A stretch of DNA of 64,000 nt. It comes from Sphingomonas sp. Root241 (lineage in GTDB: Bacteria > Pseudomonadota > Alphaproteobacteria > Sphingomonadales > Sphingomonadaceae). Position numbers and translations under genes: made by a program. Positions 1 to 7,574 of this stretch are shown one piece after another. Below the pieces are notes generated by a model. It was not told the DNA's origin and ran no database searches. It saw only the letters and a program-made list of their open reading frames with translations. The stretch lies in NCBI RefSeq assembly GCF_001428865.1, contig NZ_LMIV01000003.1, positions 251,742 to 315,741 on the forward strand. The letters run 5' to 3'. The stretch's first letter is position 1. Every line of letters starts with the position of its first letter.

Positions 1-144
1 CTTCAGGTGGGGCTTAAAACCAAACAGATTTTCCGATTGCAGTTAATGCAACGACGTTTCTTGTCGAAATCCGTTCCGAATCCGATCGATAGCGGTTGCA
101 ACGAACATCTTCCGGGCTTAGCGGTGCGCGCCGTGAAAGACCAA

Positions 145-447
145 ATGATTGCTGAGATTGACCGCGCGTCTCTGTTCCTCAAGGCGCTGTCGGGTCGGAG
201 TCGCCTGTTGCTGTTGTGCCATTTGTGGGACGGCGAGAAGTCCGTTGGCGAGCTGGCGAGGCTCACCGGCGCGCGCGATACTGCCGTCTCGCAGCAGCTC
301 GCCTTGCTTCGCCGCGAAGGCATGGTCAACGCGCGCCGCGCCGGCCAGATGATCTTCTATTCGCTGGCCAGCGCGGAGGCGAAGCGCATGCTCGAATCGC
401 TTCACGACCTGTTCTGCGCGGAGCCGCTCGCCAGGGCGGCCGAGTAG
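145..447 (+). CDS. ArsR-family winged-helix transcriptional regulator
   Basis: This is a roughly 100-residue DNA-binding repressor of the ArsR/SmtB type. A compact winged helix covers nearly the whole protein: the segment KSVGELARLTGARDTAVSQQLALLRREGMV is the helix-turn-helix, and the following RRAGQMIFYSLA is the wing. No Cys pair of the metal-binding alpha3 type is visible, so a metal ligand is not supported. The frame stays open upstream to a GTG at 7, but family members are about 100-115 residues long, so ATG 145 or GTG 133 is the likely start. It is the first gene in the window and its true upstream partner cannot be seen. The regulator class is secure; the target is unknown. Confidence 0.8.
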   Translation: MIAEIDRASLFLKALSGRSRLLLLCHLWDGEKSVGELARLTGARDTAVSQQLALLRREGMVNARRAGQMIFYSLASAEAKRMLESLHDLFCAEPLARAAE

Positions 448-789
448 AATCCTCGCGCGGCGCCGGCTCCGAGCCGGAGCTGCCACCAAGCCATCCAGGG
501 CTCCGGCCTTCGCCGGAGCACCAGGTCGTATCGACATTCAACCTAAAACTCCCTCTCCCCTTGATAGGGGAGAGGATAGCGAAGCTTAGCGCTTTAGCGC
601 CTAGCGTAGCTTGGAGAGGGGTAGAGCGGAGCGAAGCTCCGCCGGCCGCTTTGCGGCCGCACCCCCTCACCCAGCTTCGACTAAGGCCGCGCAGAAGTGC
701 GCGACCCAAGTCTGCGCAACCCTCTCCCCCTTTCAGGGGGCGAGGGAAGTATGGCTGAATGTCGATACGCCCCATAGTAGCTGGCGTGC
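448..789. other. Intergenic stretch with a hairpin and a MITE-like element
   Basis: No gene is supported here. The stretch holds a perfect 8-bp-stem hairpin at 500-519 (GCTCCGGC, loop CTTC, GCCGGAGC), which could terminate the ArsR transcript, followed by the element at 528-768. Confidence 0.6.
528..768. repeat. Approximately 241-bp MITE-like element, copy 1
   Basis: The element has perfect 13-bp terminal inverted repeats, GTATCGACATTCA (528-540) and TGAATGTCGATAC (756-768). Inside are nested palindromes, for example CTCCCC..TTGATA..GGGGAG, GGAGCGAAGCTCC and GCGGCCGCTTTGCGGCCGC-like arms. A second copy with the same ends and the same internal order lies at 26022-26267. No coding capacity is evident, which suggests a non-autonomous mobile or REP-like sequence. 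Confidence 0.8.
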
Positions 790-1716
790 CTAGGGGGCCG
801 CCGAGTAGAGCCGCTCGACATCCTCGCGCCGCGCGAGTTCCGAGCCGGGGGTGATCAGCGCCGCCGCGCCCGCGGCGACGCCGTAGCGCAGCGCCTCTTC
901 GAGCGACTTGCCCGAGGCGAGGGCGAGCGTGATCCCCGCGACCATCGAATCGCCCGCACCCACCGCGCTGCCGGCCGGCACTTCGATTGCGGGCATCCGC
1001 AGCTCGACATCCTCGGCCACCAGCAACGCGCCGCGATCGCCGAGCGAGACCACGATCACATCGGCGAAGCCGCGGGCGAGCAACTCGCGCGCCGCCTCGC
1101 ACTCCGCGGCCGCATCGGGCAGTTCGCGGCCGACCAGTTCCTGTACTTCGCGCAGGCTGGGCTTGATCAGAAAGGCGCAGCTGCCCTCGACCGCGGCCAG
1201 CGCGTCCCCCGAGGTATCGATCACCAGCCGCGCGCCGATCCGGCCGCACAATACGCAGAGTCGGCGGAAGATCTGGGGATCGCAATCGGGCGGCAGGCTG
1301 CCGCTCGCGATCACATAAGCGGGCGGGCCTTCGACTCCGCCTACTGTCTCGAGGATATGCTCCAGCTCCTCGTCGCTCAGCGACGGCCCGGGCAGCACGA
1401 AGCGATATTGCTCGCCGCTTTCTTCCTCGTCGACCGTGAAGCTTTCTCGCGTCGTGCCGGCGATGGGCACGGGGGCGATCGGCACGCCTGATTCGCGCAG
1501 CAGCTTCTCGAACGTCGTGCCGGACGATCCGCCGCAGGGAAACACCGCGGTCACTTCGCCGCCCAAAGCGTGGACCACGCGCGCCACGTTGATCCCGCCG
1601 CCGCCCGGCTCGAAGCGTGGCGGGGTGCAGCGCAGTTTGTGTGTCGGCCGGACGTTTTCGGTGCCGGTGAAGACGTCGAGCGCCGGATTGAGCGTCAGCG
1701 TTACGATTGCGGCCAT
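790..1716 (-). CDS. pfkB: PfkB-family sugar (phospho)kinase, 6-phosphofructokinase-2-like
   Basis: This 308-residue ribokinase-fold kinase most resembles the Pfk-2/1-phosphofructokinase branch. The N-terminal LTLNPALD and GGGGINVAR segments are typical of phosphofructokinases and tagatose-6-phosphate kinases. The C-terminal AGSAVGAGDSMVAG holds the GAGD anion hole and catalytic Asp. It would phosphorylate fructose-6-phosphate or a related phosphosugar in the cytoplasm. Its ATG follows the stop of the upstream P-loop gene after 3 nt, so the two are translationally coupled and may continue the transcript of the GH10 xylanase. The family is sure; the exact substrate is inferred. Confidence 0.85.
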   Translation of the reverse strand: MAAIVTLTLNPALDVFTGTENVRPTHKLRCTPPRFEPGGGGINVARVVHALGGEVTAVFPCGGSSGTTFEKLLRESGVPIAPVPIAGTTRESFTVDEEESGEQYRFVLPGPSLSDEELEHILETVGGVEGPPAYVIASGSLPPDCDPQIFRRLCVLCGRIGARLVIDTSGDALAAVEGSCAFLIKPSLREVQELVGRELPDAAAECEAARELLARGFADVIVVSLGDRGALLVAEDVELRMPAIEVPAGSAVGAGDSMVAGITLALASGKSLEEALRYGVAAGAAALITPGSELARREDVERLYSAAP

Positions 1717-1719
1717 GCG

Positions 1720-2730
1720 TCAGCGCCGCCGATCGAGCACCGCGCGCGCCGCGGGGACGATCAAGTCCAGCGGCCGGTTGACTCGCATCCGATGCCAGCC
1801 GGCAAGCTCGCCCACCGAAAGCCGCGATTGCTCGCGCACCACCTCGACGGTCGCGTCCGAAGCGTCGCCGTCGCGCGCGCTCACCCGGGCGATGCGATCG
1901 CGCTCGGGCGCCTCCAGCCAGAGGCCGGTGAACGGCACGCGGCGGCGCAGTGCGATCGCCTCCGCCACGTCGCGCTCGCTGCGGCTCAGGAACACGGCGT
2001 CGAGGATCACCGAATTGCCGCAGGCGATGTGATCGTCGGCGGATTCGAACAATGCCTCATAGGTCTCCTCATCGCTGTGCCGCGTGTAATGCGCGGGCGG
2101 AAGGCGCGTCTCGGGCGCCAGCCCCGCCAGGCGCTTGCGGAACACATCGGATCGCAGAACGCGCGCGCCCGGCATTCGGCCCAATCGCGCGCCGAGCAAT
2201 CGCGAAAGCGTGGACTTGCCCGTGCCCGAGAGCCCGCCGATCGCGACGAGGCGCGGCGGATAGGGCGCGAGAGCGGATTCCGCCAGCGCAGCATCGCCGG
2301 CTTCGGTGGCGCGCAACGACAGCAGCAGCGGCAGCGTGGCCCAGCCCGTCGCGCCCTGGGGCTCGACGTCGAGATAGCGATTGGCGAGGATATTGGCTTC
2401 GGTAGCGAGGCCGCGCTGCACCAGCTGGAGCAAGTGGCCGGCGAGGTCGAACAGGATATCCTCGGGCGCGCCGTCCTGCAGTTGCCGCACGCGTTTGGCG
2501 GTGTTGCGGCGGCGAAGCAGCGGAAGCTGGCGAGACAGCTCGCGGCGCTGGGCGTCCGACTTTGCGAGCCGTTCGATCCGCGCCAGCAACGCGGCACCGT
2601 CCCCCGGCGCCGCGCGCGCATGGGCGGCTGCCAGCGCACCGGCGAACGTATGCAAGGCGGACGCGTCGAGCCCACCTTGCTCGAGCAGGATTTCGAACGG
2701 AACACTCACTGTCGCCTGCGCCGCGGCCAT
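1720..2730 (-). CDS. P-loop AAA-type kinase with degenerate aminoglycoside-phosphotransferase-like N-terminus
   Basis: The C-terminal half carries a clear Walker A motif (GGLSGTGKST) followed by features of the AAA_33/gluconokinase-like kinase fold (VLRSDVFRKRL, GNSVILDAVFLSRSERD). This matches the ATP-binding half of the family annotated as bifunctional aminoglycoside phosphotransferase/ATP-binding protein. The N-terminal half keeps the tail of the phosphotransferase-like domain (DILFDLAGHLLQLVQRGL, ANRYLD), but the HGDLHxxN catalytic loop expected just before it is absent. ATG 2730 is preferred over the GTG at 2751 because AAGGGAGAG lies 6 nt upstream of it. The gene is coupled to pfkB. The substrate is unknown; the kinase fold of the C-terminal domain is secure. 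Confidence 0.75.
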   Translation of the reverse strand: MAAAQATVSVPFEILLEQGGLDASALHTFAGALAAAHARAAPGDGAALLARIERLAKSDAQRRELSRQLPLLRRRNTAKRVRQLQDGAPEDILFDLAGHLLQLVQRGLATEANILANRYLDVEPQGATGWATLPLLLSLRATEAGDAALAESALAPYPPRLVAIGGLSGTGKSTLSRLLGARLGRMPGARVLRSDVFRKRLAGLAPETRLPPAHYTRHSDEETYEALFESADDHIACGNSVILDAVFLSRSERDVAEAIALRRRVPFTGLWLEAPERDRIARVSARDGDASDATVEVVREQSRLSVGELAGWHRMRVNRPLDLIVPAARAVLDRRR

Positions 2731-2809
2731 TGCCGGCTCTCCCTTGCGCACCCCTTAATCGTGCTTCGCCGCCCTAGCACCGCTTTTCTGAACGGGAGCC
2801 ACAATGCGT

Positions 2810-3949
2810 TCAAGCCGGCCGCATCGCGGCCGCGGCGAAACGCTTGGCGAACACGCCATGCAGCGGCTTGGGGCGGAACTTCTCGTCATAGGGTGTGGCG
2901 CGCTGATAGCTGCGATCGGCCCGCGGGCTGAAGCCGTTCAGCCAATTATATTTGTCGCACATCCCCCAGACGAGCACGTCCCTGAGCTGCGGATAGGCGA
3001 ACATGATTTCCAGATAGGCATCGGCATAAGCGGCGACCGCCGCGTCGCGGCTCCTGACATCACTCGGCAACTGCTTGTCGTTGACGTCGAACTCGGTGAT
3101 CAGCAGCTTGTAGCCCATCGCCACCACGGCATCGAGGAAGGCGCGCCATTCGCCTTGCTGCCGGCGCACGGCGCCGCGAAGGTCACCGCCGGGGACGCCG
3201 ATATGCGACTGCACGCCCAGTGCGTCGACCGGCACGTTGCGCTTGCGGAAGCCTTCGAGCAGCCGGAGCACGCCGGCGCGATGCTTCTCATTGCCGGGCT
3301 CCCAGCTCATGTAATCGTTGTAGACCAGTTGCGCCTTGGGGGCGTGTTCGCGCGCGGTGTGGAAGGCGAAGTCGACCATCGCGTCGGCGTCGCCGAACGC
3401 TTTGGAGAGCGAAGTCTCGCGCTGCAGTCCGGCCTTCTCGTCGATCGTCTCGTTGACCACGTCGAAGCTGACGATGCGGTCGCCATAGAGCCGGCAGAGC
3501 GTGCGGATATGGTCGGTCAGCAGATGCTCGCCCTTGGCGCGGGGGCTGGCGCCGAAATCATACTCGTTGAGCCATTTCGGGAAGAACTGGCTCTTGTGCC
3601 ACAGCAAGGTGTGGCCGCGCATCGCCATGCCCTTCGCCTCGGCATGTTCGAGCATGTCGGCGAAGCGCGTGACGTCGAACTTGACCGGATCGGGGCGCAG
3701 CCGCTGCCACTTGAACTCGTTTTCGGGCACGAGGATGCCGCAGTCGCGCTCGAGCAAGGCCGCGTAATTGGGGTTGGCGAAGGATCCCGCGTCGGCGCCC
3801 GGCGGACTCCATGCGAAGCACGAGCCGAAGCGCATACCCTTTGCCTTGGCGAGCGCGTTGAGCGATGCCGGCGCCTCGGCGAATGCGGGCGTCGCGACCG
3901 CGCAGGCCGCGGCGGCGGCGAGTATCTCGCGGCGCGTCAGTCGCGTCAT
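2810..3949 (-). CDS. GH10 endo-1,4-beta-xylanase, exported
   Basis: This enzyme hydrolyses internal beta-1,4 bonds of xylan. The 379-residue protein starts with a Tat-like signal (TRREIL then an Ala-rich stretch, ATPAFA cleavage site). It then has a single GH10 barrel: the RGHTLLWHKS strand, acid/base Glu167 in DVVNETID, NDYMSWE, and nucleophile Glu286 in LLITEFDVND. VLVWGMCDKYNWL closes the active site. GAGGAC lies just upstream of ATG 3949. It is divergent from the GH67 gene, and the two share the palindrome at 4151-4162, so co-induction on xylan is likely. Family and catalytic residues are unambiguous. Confidence 0.95.
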   Translation of the reverse strand: MTRLTRREILAAAAACAVATPAFAEAPASLNALAKAKGMRFGSCFAWSPPGADAGSFANPNYAALLERDCGILVPENEFKWQRLRPDPVKFDVTRFADMLEHAEAKGMAMRGHTLLWHKSQFFPKWLNEYDFGASPRAKGEHLLTDHIRTLCRLYGDRIVSFDVVNETIDEKAGLQRETSLSKAFGDADAMVDFAFHTAREHAPKAQLVYNDYMSWEPGNEKHRAGVLRLLEGFRKRNVPVDALGVQSHIGVPGGDLRGAVRRQQGEWRAFLDAVVAMGYKLLITEFDVNDKQLPSDVRSRDAAVAAYADAYLEIMFAYPQLRDVLVWGMCDKYNWLNGFSPRADRSYQRATPYDEKFRPKPLHGVFAKRFAAAAMRPA

Positions 3950-4000
3950 TCTGTCCTCTCCTCAACTACCGGCCGTCACCACTGCCGCGACGGATTAATT

Positions 4001-4142
4001 CTCAATTCCTCCCTCGCGAAGCGGGGGAGGGGGACCAGCGAAACTGGTGGAGGGGGCTTGGCCGCGAGCGGCATCGCTTGTGGCCAGGCCCCCTCCGTCG
4101 CCTTCGGCGCCACCTCCCGCGGTTCCCGGGGGAGGAATTGAG
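4001..4142. repeat. 142-bp palindromic element with 12-bp terminal inverted repeats
   Basis: CTCAATTCCTCC (4001-4012) and GGAGGAATTGAG (4131-4142) are perfect inverted ends. The interior contains paired GC-rich arms such as GGGGGCTTGGCC and GGCCAGGCCCCC. The element fills the divergent GH10/GH67 promoter space next to the operator at 4151. Confidence 0.75.
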
Positions 4143-4150
4143 CGCGGGCT

Positions 4151-4162
4151 GGTAGCGCTACC
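4151..4162. promoter_or_regulatory. Operator palindrome GGTAGCGCTACC (GH10/GH67)
   Basis: A perfect 12-bp palindrome between divergent GH10 xylanase and GH67 alpha-glucuronidase genes. It matches five other sites in the window (GnTAGCGCTAnC) and is the likely binding site of the LacI-family protein at 20599-21729. Confidence 0.75.
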
Positions 4163-4226
4163 ATGGCCAAGCTGCTACCGACAAGTCAACGTTCGGCGTA
4201 AAGACCGGGACGGTGAGAGGATGAAT

Positions 4227-6389
4227 ATGCGGCTTCTGCTTGGTTTCCTGTTGCTTCTACTGAGCGTCGCGCCGCCTGCCGCGGCGCGCGGCGAGACCGG
4301 CTATGATTTGTGGTTGCGCTATCAGCCGCTCGAATTCAGGCAGCGCGAAGTCGTTCAGCAGACCGCGAAATATCTCGTCGTGCAAGGGAGCAGTCCGACT
4401 CTCGCCGCCGCTACGGAGGAATTTCGCCGGGGGATGCACAGCCTGTTGGGCGGGTACGGCTTCGGAGTGGCAGGATCGGCGCTGCGCGACGGCGCGGTCG
4501 TCATCGGTACGCCGCAGAACTCGCCGATCATCGCATCGCTCGGGCTGAAGCTGGCCGCGATCGGGCCCGAGGGATATCTGATCCGCAGCGCGCGGTCGGC
4601 CGAGGGCACGCGCATCACCGTCATCGCCGCGAACCAGGATATCGGCGTGCTGTACGGCGTCTTCGCGTTCCTGAAGCGTGTCCAGTTGGGCCAGCCGCTC
4701 GACGATCTCGACATCTCCGATGCGCCGAAGCTCAAGGTCCGCGTGCTCAATCACTGGGACAATCTCGATCGCCATGTCGAGCGGGGCTATGCCGGCCAGT
4801 CGATCTGGGATTGGCAGAAGCTGCCGGGCTACAAGGATCCGCGCTATACCGATTATGCCCGGGCCAATGCCTCGATCGGGATCAACGGCACGGTCCTCAC
4901 CAACGTCAACGCCAATGCCGACGTGCTCCGGCCCGAATGGCTGGAGAAGGTCAAGGCGCTGGCGGACGTGTTCCGGCCCTATGGCATCAAGGTCTATCTG
5001 ACCGCCCGCTTCTCGGCGCCGATCGAACTGGGCGGGCTCAGAACCGCCGATCCGCTCGACCGCCAAGTCGCGGCCTGGTGGAAGGCCAAGGTCGACGAAA
5101 TCTACCGCGTCATTCCCGATTTCGGCGGGTTCCTCGTCAAGGCGAACTCCGAAGGCCAGCCCGGCCCGGCCGATTACAAGCGCAGCCATGCCGAGGGCGC
5201 GAACATGTTCGCCGATGCGCTGGCCCCGCATGGCGGCGTGCTGATGTGGCGCGCCTTCGTCTATGCCGCCGAGAACCCCGACGACCGCCACAAACAGGCC
5301 TATGCCGAGTTCCAGCCGCTGGACGGCAAGTTCCGCGACAATGTCCTCGTCCAGGTCAAGAACGGCGCGATCGACTTCCAGCCGCGCGAGCCCTTCCATC
5401 CGCTGTTCGGCGCGATGCCGAAGACGCCGCTGATGATGGAATTCCAGATCACCAAGGAATATCTCGGCTTCGCGACGCACCTCGCTTACCTCGGCACGAT
5501 GTGGGAGGAAGCGCTCGAGGCCGACACCTTCCGCCCGCGCAAGGGCACGACCGTCGCGAAAATACTCGCCACGCCCGTGGAGCCCGGCGCGGCGACCGGC
5601 ATGGCGGGAGTCGCCAATATCGGCAGCGACATCAACTGGTCGGGCTCGCAATTCGATCAGGCGAACTGGTACGCGTTCGGCCGCTTCGCCTGGGACCCCG
5701 AAGCCAAGGCCGAGGACATCGCCCGCGACTGGGCGGCGCTGACCTGGGGCAACGACCCTGCGGTAACCGGGCCGATCGTCAACATGATGATGGGATCGCG
5801 CGAAGCGGTGGTCGATTACATGACGCCGCTCGGGCTCGGCCATCTGATGGCCACCGGCCACCATTATGGCCCGGGGCCATGGGTCTCCGACCTCGCTCGC
5901 CCCGAATGGAACCCGGTCTATTACCACAAGGCCGATGCGGCCGGGATCGGCTTCGATCGCACGCGGACCGGCACCGACGCCGTCGCGCAATATGCCCCCG
6001 AAGTCGCCGCGCAGTTCGGCGACCTCAAGCGTGTGCCGGAGAAGTTCCTGCTCTGGTTCCATCATGTCCCCTGGACCTACCGAACGGCCTCGGGCCGGAA
6101 TGTCTGGGACGAGCTGGTCACGCGCTACGATCGCGGCGTCGCTGCCGTGGCGGCGATGCAGGGCGAATGGAACCGGCTCGAGGGCAAGGTCGACGCGCGC
6201 CGCTGGGCCGAGGTCCGCGACTTCCTCGCGATCCAGCGGCAGGAGGCGCAGTGGTGGCGCGACGCCTCGATCGCCTATTTCCAGTCGGTTTCGAAACGTC
6301 CGCTCCCCGCCGGCCACGCCGCGCCGCCGCACGATCTGGAGTATTACAAGGCGATCCGGACGCCGTACGCGCCGGGGAGCGGGAAGTAG
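4227..6389 (+). CDS. GH67 alpha-glucuronidase, exported
   Basis: This enzyme removes 4-O-methyl-glucuronic acid from the non-reducing end of glucurono-xylooligosaccharides. A hydrophobic signal (LLLGFLLLLLSVAPPAAA) precedes an N-terminal GH67 domain, the central barrel and the C-terminal helical domain; the length (about 720 residues) is normal for the family. The barrel carries catalytic acid Glu309 in KANSEGQPGP. The base pair Asp383 (KNGAIDFQPRE) and Glu411 (QITKEYLG) keeps the 28-residue spacing known in the family. ATG 4227 is 6 nt from GAGAGG; ATG 4221 abuts it. The product feeds xylooligosaccharides to GH43/GH3 enzymes. Regulation is probably through the palindrome at 4151. Confidence 0.95.
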   Translation: MRLLLGFLLLLLSVAPPAAARGETGYDLWLRYQPLEFRQREVVQQTAKYLVVQGSSPTLAAATEEFRRGMHSLLGGYGFGVAGSALRDGAVVIGTPQNSPIIASLGLKLAAIGPEGYLIRSARSAEGTRITVIAANQDIGVLYGVFAFLKRVQLGQPLDDLDISDAPKLKVRVLNHWDNLDRHVERGYAGQSIWDWQKLPGYKDPRYTDYARANASIGINGTVLTNVNANADVLRPEWLEKVKALADVFRPYGIKVYLTARFSAPIELGGLRTADPLDRQVAAWWKAKVDEIYRVIPDFGGFLVKANSEGQPGPADYKRSHAEGANMFADALAPHGGVLMWRAFVYAAENPDDRHKQAYAEFQPLDGKFRDNVLVQVKNGAIDFQPREPFHPLFGAMPKTPLMMEFQITKEYLGFATHLAYLGTMWEEALEADTFRPRKGTTVAKILATPVEPGAATGMAGVANIGSDINWSGSQFDQANWYAFGRFAWDPEAKAEDIARDWAALTWGNDPAVTGPIVNMMMGSREAVVDYMTPLGLGHLMATGHHYGPGPWVSDLARPEWNPVYYHKADAAGIGFDRTRTGTDAVAQYAPEVAAQFGDLKRVPEKFLLWFHHVPWTYRTASGRNVWDELVTRYDRGVAAVAAMQGEWNRLEGKVDARRWAEVRDFLAIQRQEAQWWRDASIAYFQSVSKRPLPAGHAAPPHDLEYYKAIRTPYAPGSGK

Positions 6390-6411
6390 CGTCCCCGCTT
6401 GCGCAGGACAT

Positions 6412-7428
6412 TCACGGCCGCTGTAGGCCGCGGGCCAGATAGGCCTTGATGTACGCCCTGAGCTGCGGCGTCGGCTCGCCCATCACGCTGCGATGCTCGG
6501 GTGCGAGATGCGCCACGGGGTCGCCGTGGTGCCTGAAGACGAAGGTGTCGAACATCGCCTCCCACGCCGCACGCCGCTCGGCGGGGAGGTGTCCGATCGC
6601 CAGCGCCGCGTGCACCATCGCATCGAAGCGCGCCGCCGCGTCGGGTGAATCGTTCCACCAGTAATTGACGAGGACATTGAACGGCGCCAGCGCCTCGACC
6701 TGGTGCCACCACAAGGCCGGGATGTAGATCGCGTCGCCGGGTTCGAGCTCCGCGGTCATTGCTGCCGCCAGCGCTTCGCGGAAGCCCGGGAAGCGTTCGA
6801 AATCGGGGGCGTTCAGCTCGACCATGCTCGTCGGCTGCCCCGCCACGGTGCGGTCGAGCGGGCCCACGTAGAGATTGTGGATCTGGTCGGGCGGAAACAG
6901 AGTGAAGCGCCGCCGCCCCGCGACCACGCAGGCGACATTATCGGAGACGTCGAAATGCGTGGAGATGATCGAGCGGTTGCCGAGCCAGATCCGCGGCGGC
7001 GCGTCGAGCCCGGCGAGCAGAGGCAGAGGATTGGCTTCGGCGAACCCAGGAAGCATCTCCGCGGTCTCCAGCGCTCCGGCATAGACCGACGGCGCGGCCT
7101 GCTTGCCGACGATCCCCAGCAGATAACGCAGCAACTCGCCGAAGCCGCCGCGCCGCCGCTCGAAATTGAACCCGGTCATGTCGGCTGAGTAGAAGAAGCG
7201 CCCGCCGATTTCGGGCAGGCCTACGAACGCTTCCGCCGCCGCGCCGCGATCGAAGCGCAGCAGATGTTCCGCCACCGCCTCGGTCGATTGGAGGGCGGCC
7301 GTCACTGCGGGCCAGTCGCGCACGAGCCCACGGATCACTACTGGGGTGTAGCTGCCGACGATCTCTTCCCGGAACGCCGCGGGAGTGGGTACTTCGATCT
7401 CGCGGATGGGGACGGGTGAGGGGGGCAT
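6412..7428 (-). CDS. Cupin-like (JmjC-fold, cupin_8) putative dioxygenase/hydroxylase
   Basis: This 338-residue protein resembles cupin_8/JmjC-type Fe(II)/2-oxoglutarate oxygenases. It has PVVIRGLVRDWPA near the N-terminus, the iron-binding HxD in STHFDVSDN, the lysine/arginine-rich GRRRFTLFPPDQIHNLYVG, and the distal metal His in ALWWHQVEAL. Proteins of this class recur beside TonB-dependent receptors and tryptophan-halogenase-like proteins in sphingomonad and Caulobacter glycan loci. Here it is convergent with GH67 and follows the receptor gene on the same strand. The substrate is unknown; the metal site is intact. Confidence 0.8.
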   Translation of the reverse strand: MPPSPVPIREIEVPTPAAFREEIVGSYTPVVIRGLVRDWPAVTAALQSTEAVAEHLLRFDRGAAAEAFVGLPEIGGRFFYSADMTGFNFERRRGGFGELLRYLLGIVGKQAAPSVYAGALETAEMLPGFAEANPLPLLAGLDAPPRIWLGNRSIISTHFDVSDNVACVVAGRRRFTLFPPDQIHNLYVGPLDRTVAGQPTSMVELNAPDFERFPGFREALAAAMTAELEPGDAIYIPALWWHQVEALAPFNVLVNYWWNDSPDAAARFDAMVHAALAIGHLPAERRAAWEAMFDTFVFRHHGDPVAHLAPEHRSVMGEPTPQLRAYIKAYLARGLQRP

Positions 7429-7466
7429 TCGTCTTCTTAGCTGTCGTTCGTTGCAGAGCCAATTTC

Positions 7467-7497
7467 CGTCACCCCCGCTTTCGCGGGGGGTGACGAA
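7467..7497. repeat. REP-like hairpin
   Basis: CCGTCACCCCCGC and GCGGGGGGTGACG are inverted around TTTC. They resemble the arms of the palindromic units at 17954-18036 and 34570-34674. Confidence 0.5.
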
Positions 7498-7513
7498 GAA
7501 GGATGGATTCTGG

Positions 7514-7551
7514 CAAAAAAAATGGCGCCGCGAGGGATGCTCGCGACGCCA
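7514..7551 (-). terminator. Rho-independent terminator of the TonB-dependent receptor gene
   Basis: On the minus strand a stem GGCGTCGCGAG/CTCGCGGCGCC with a short loop is followed by a run of eight T, about 25 nt after the receptor stop codon. Confidence 0.85.
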
Positions 7552-7574
7552 GGGCAGGGTGTTTCGAATTCGGA

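Noticed and set aside
326..1285. Long minus-strand frame of 319 codons before and over pfkB
   Set aside because: It lies in another phase over the real pfkB gene and the MITE-like element; it is Arg/Gly-rich without any motif and is a GC-rich shadow.
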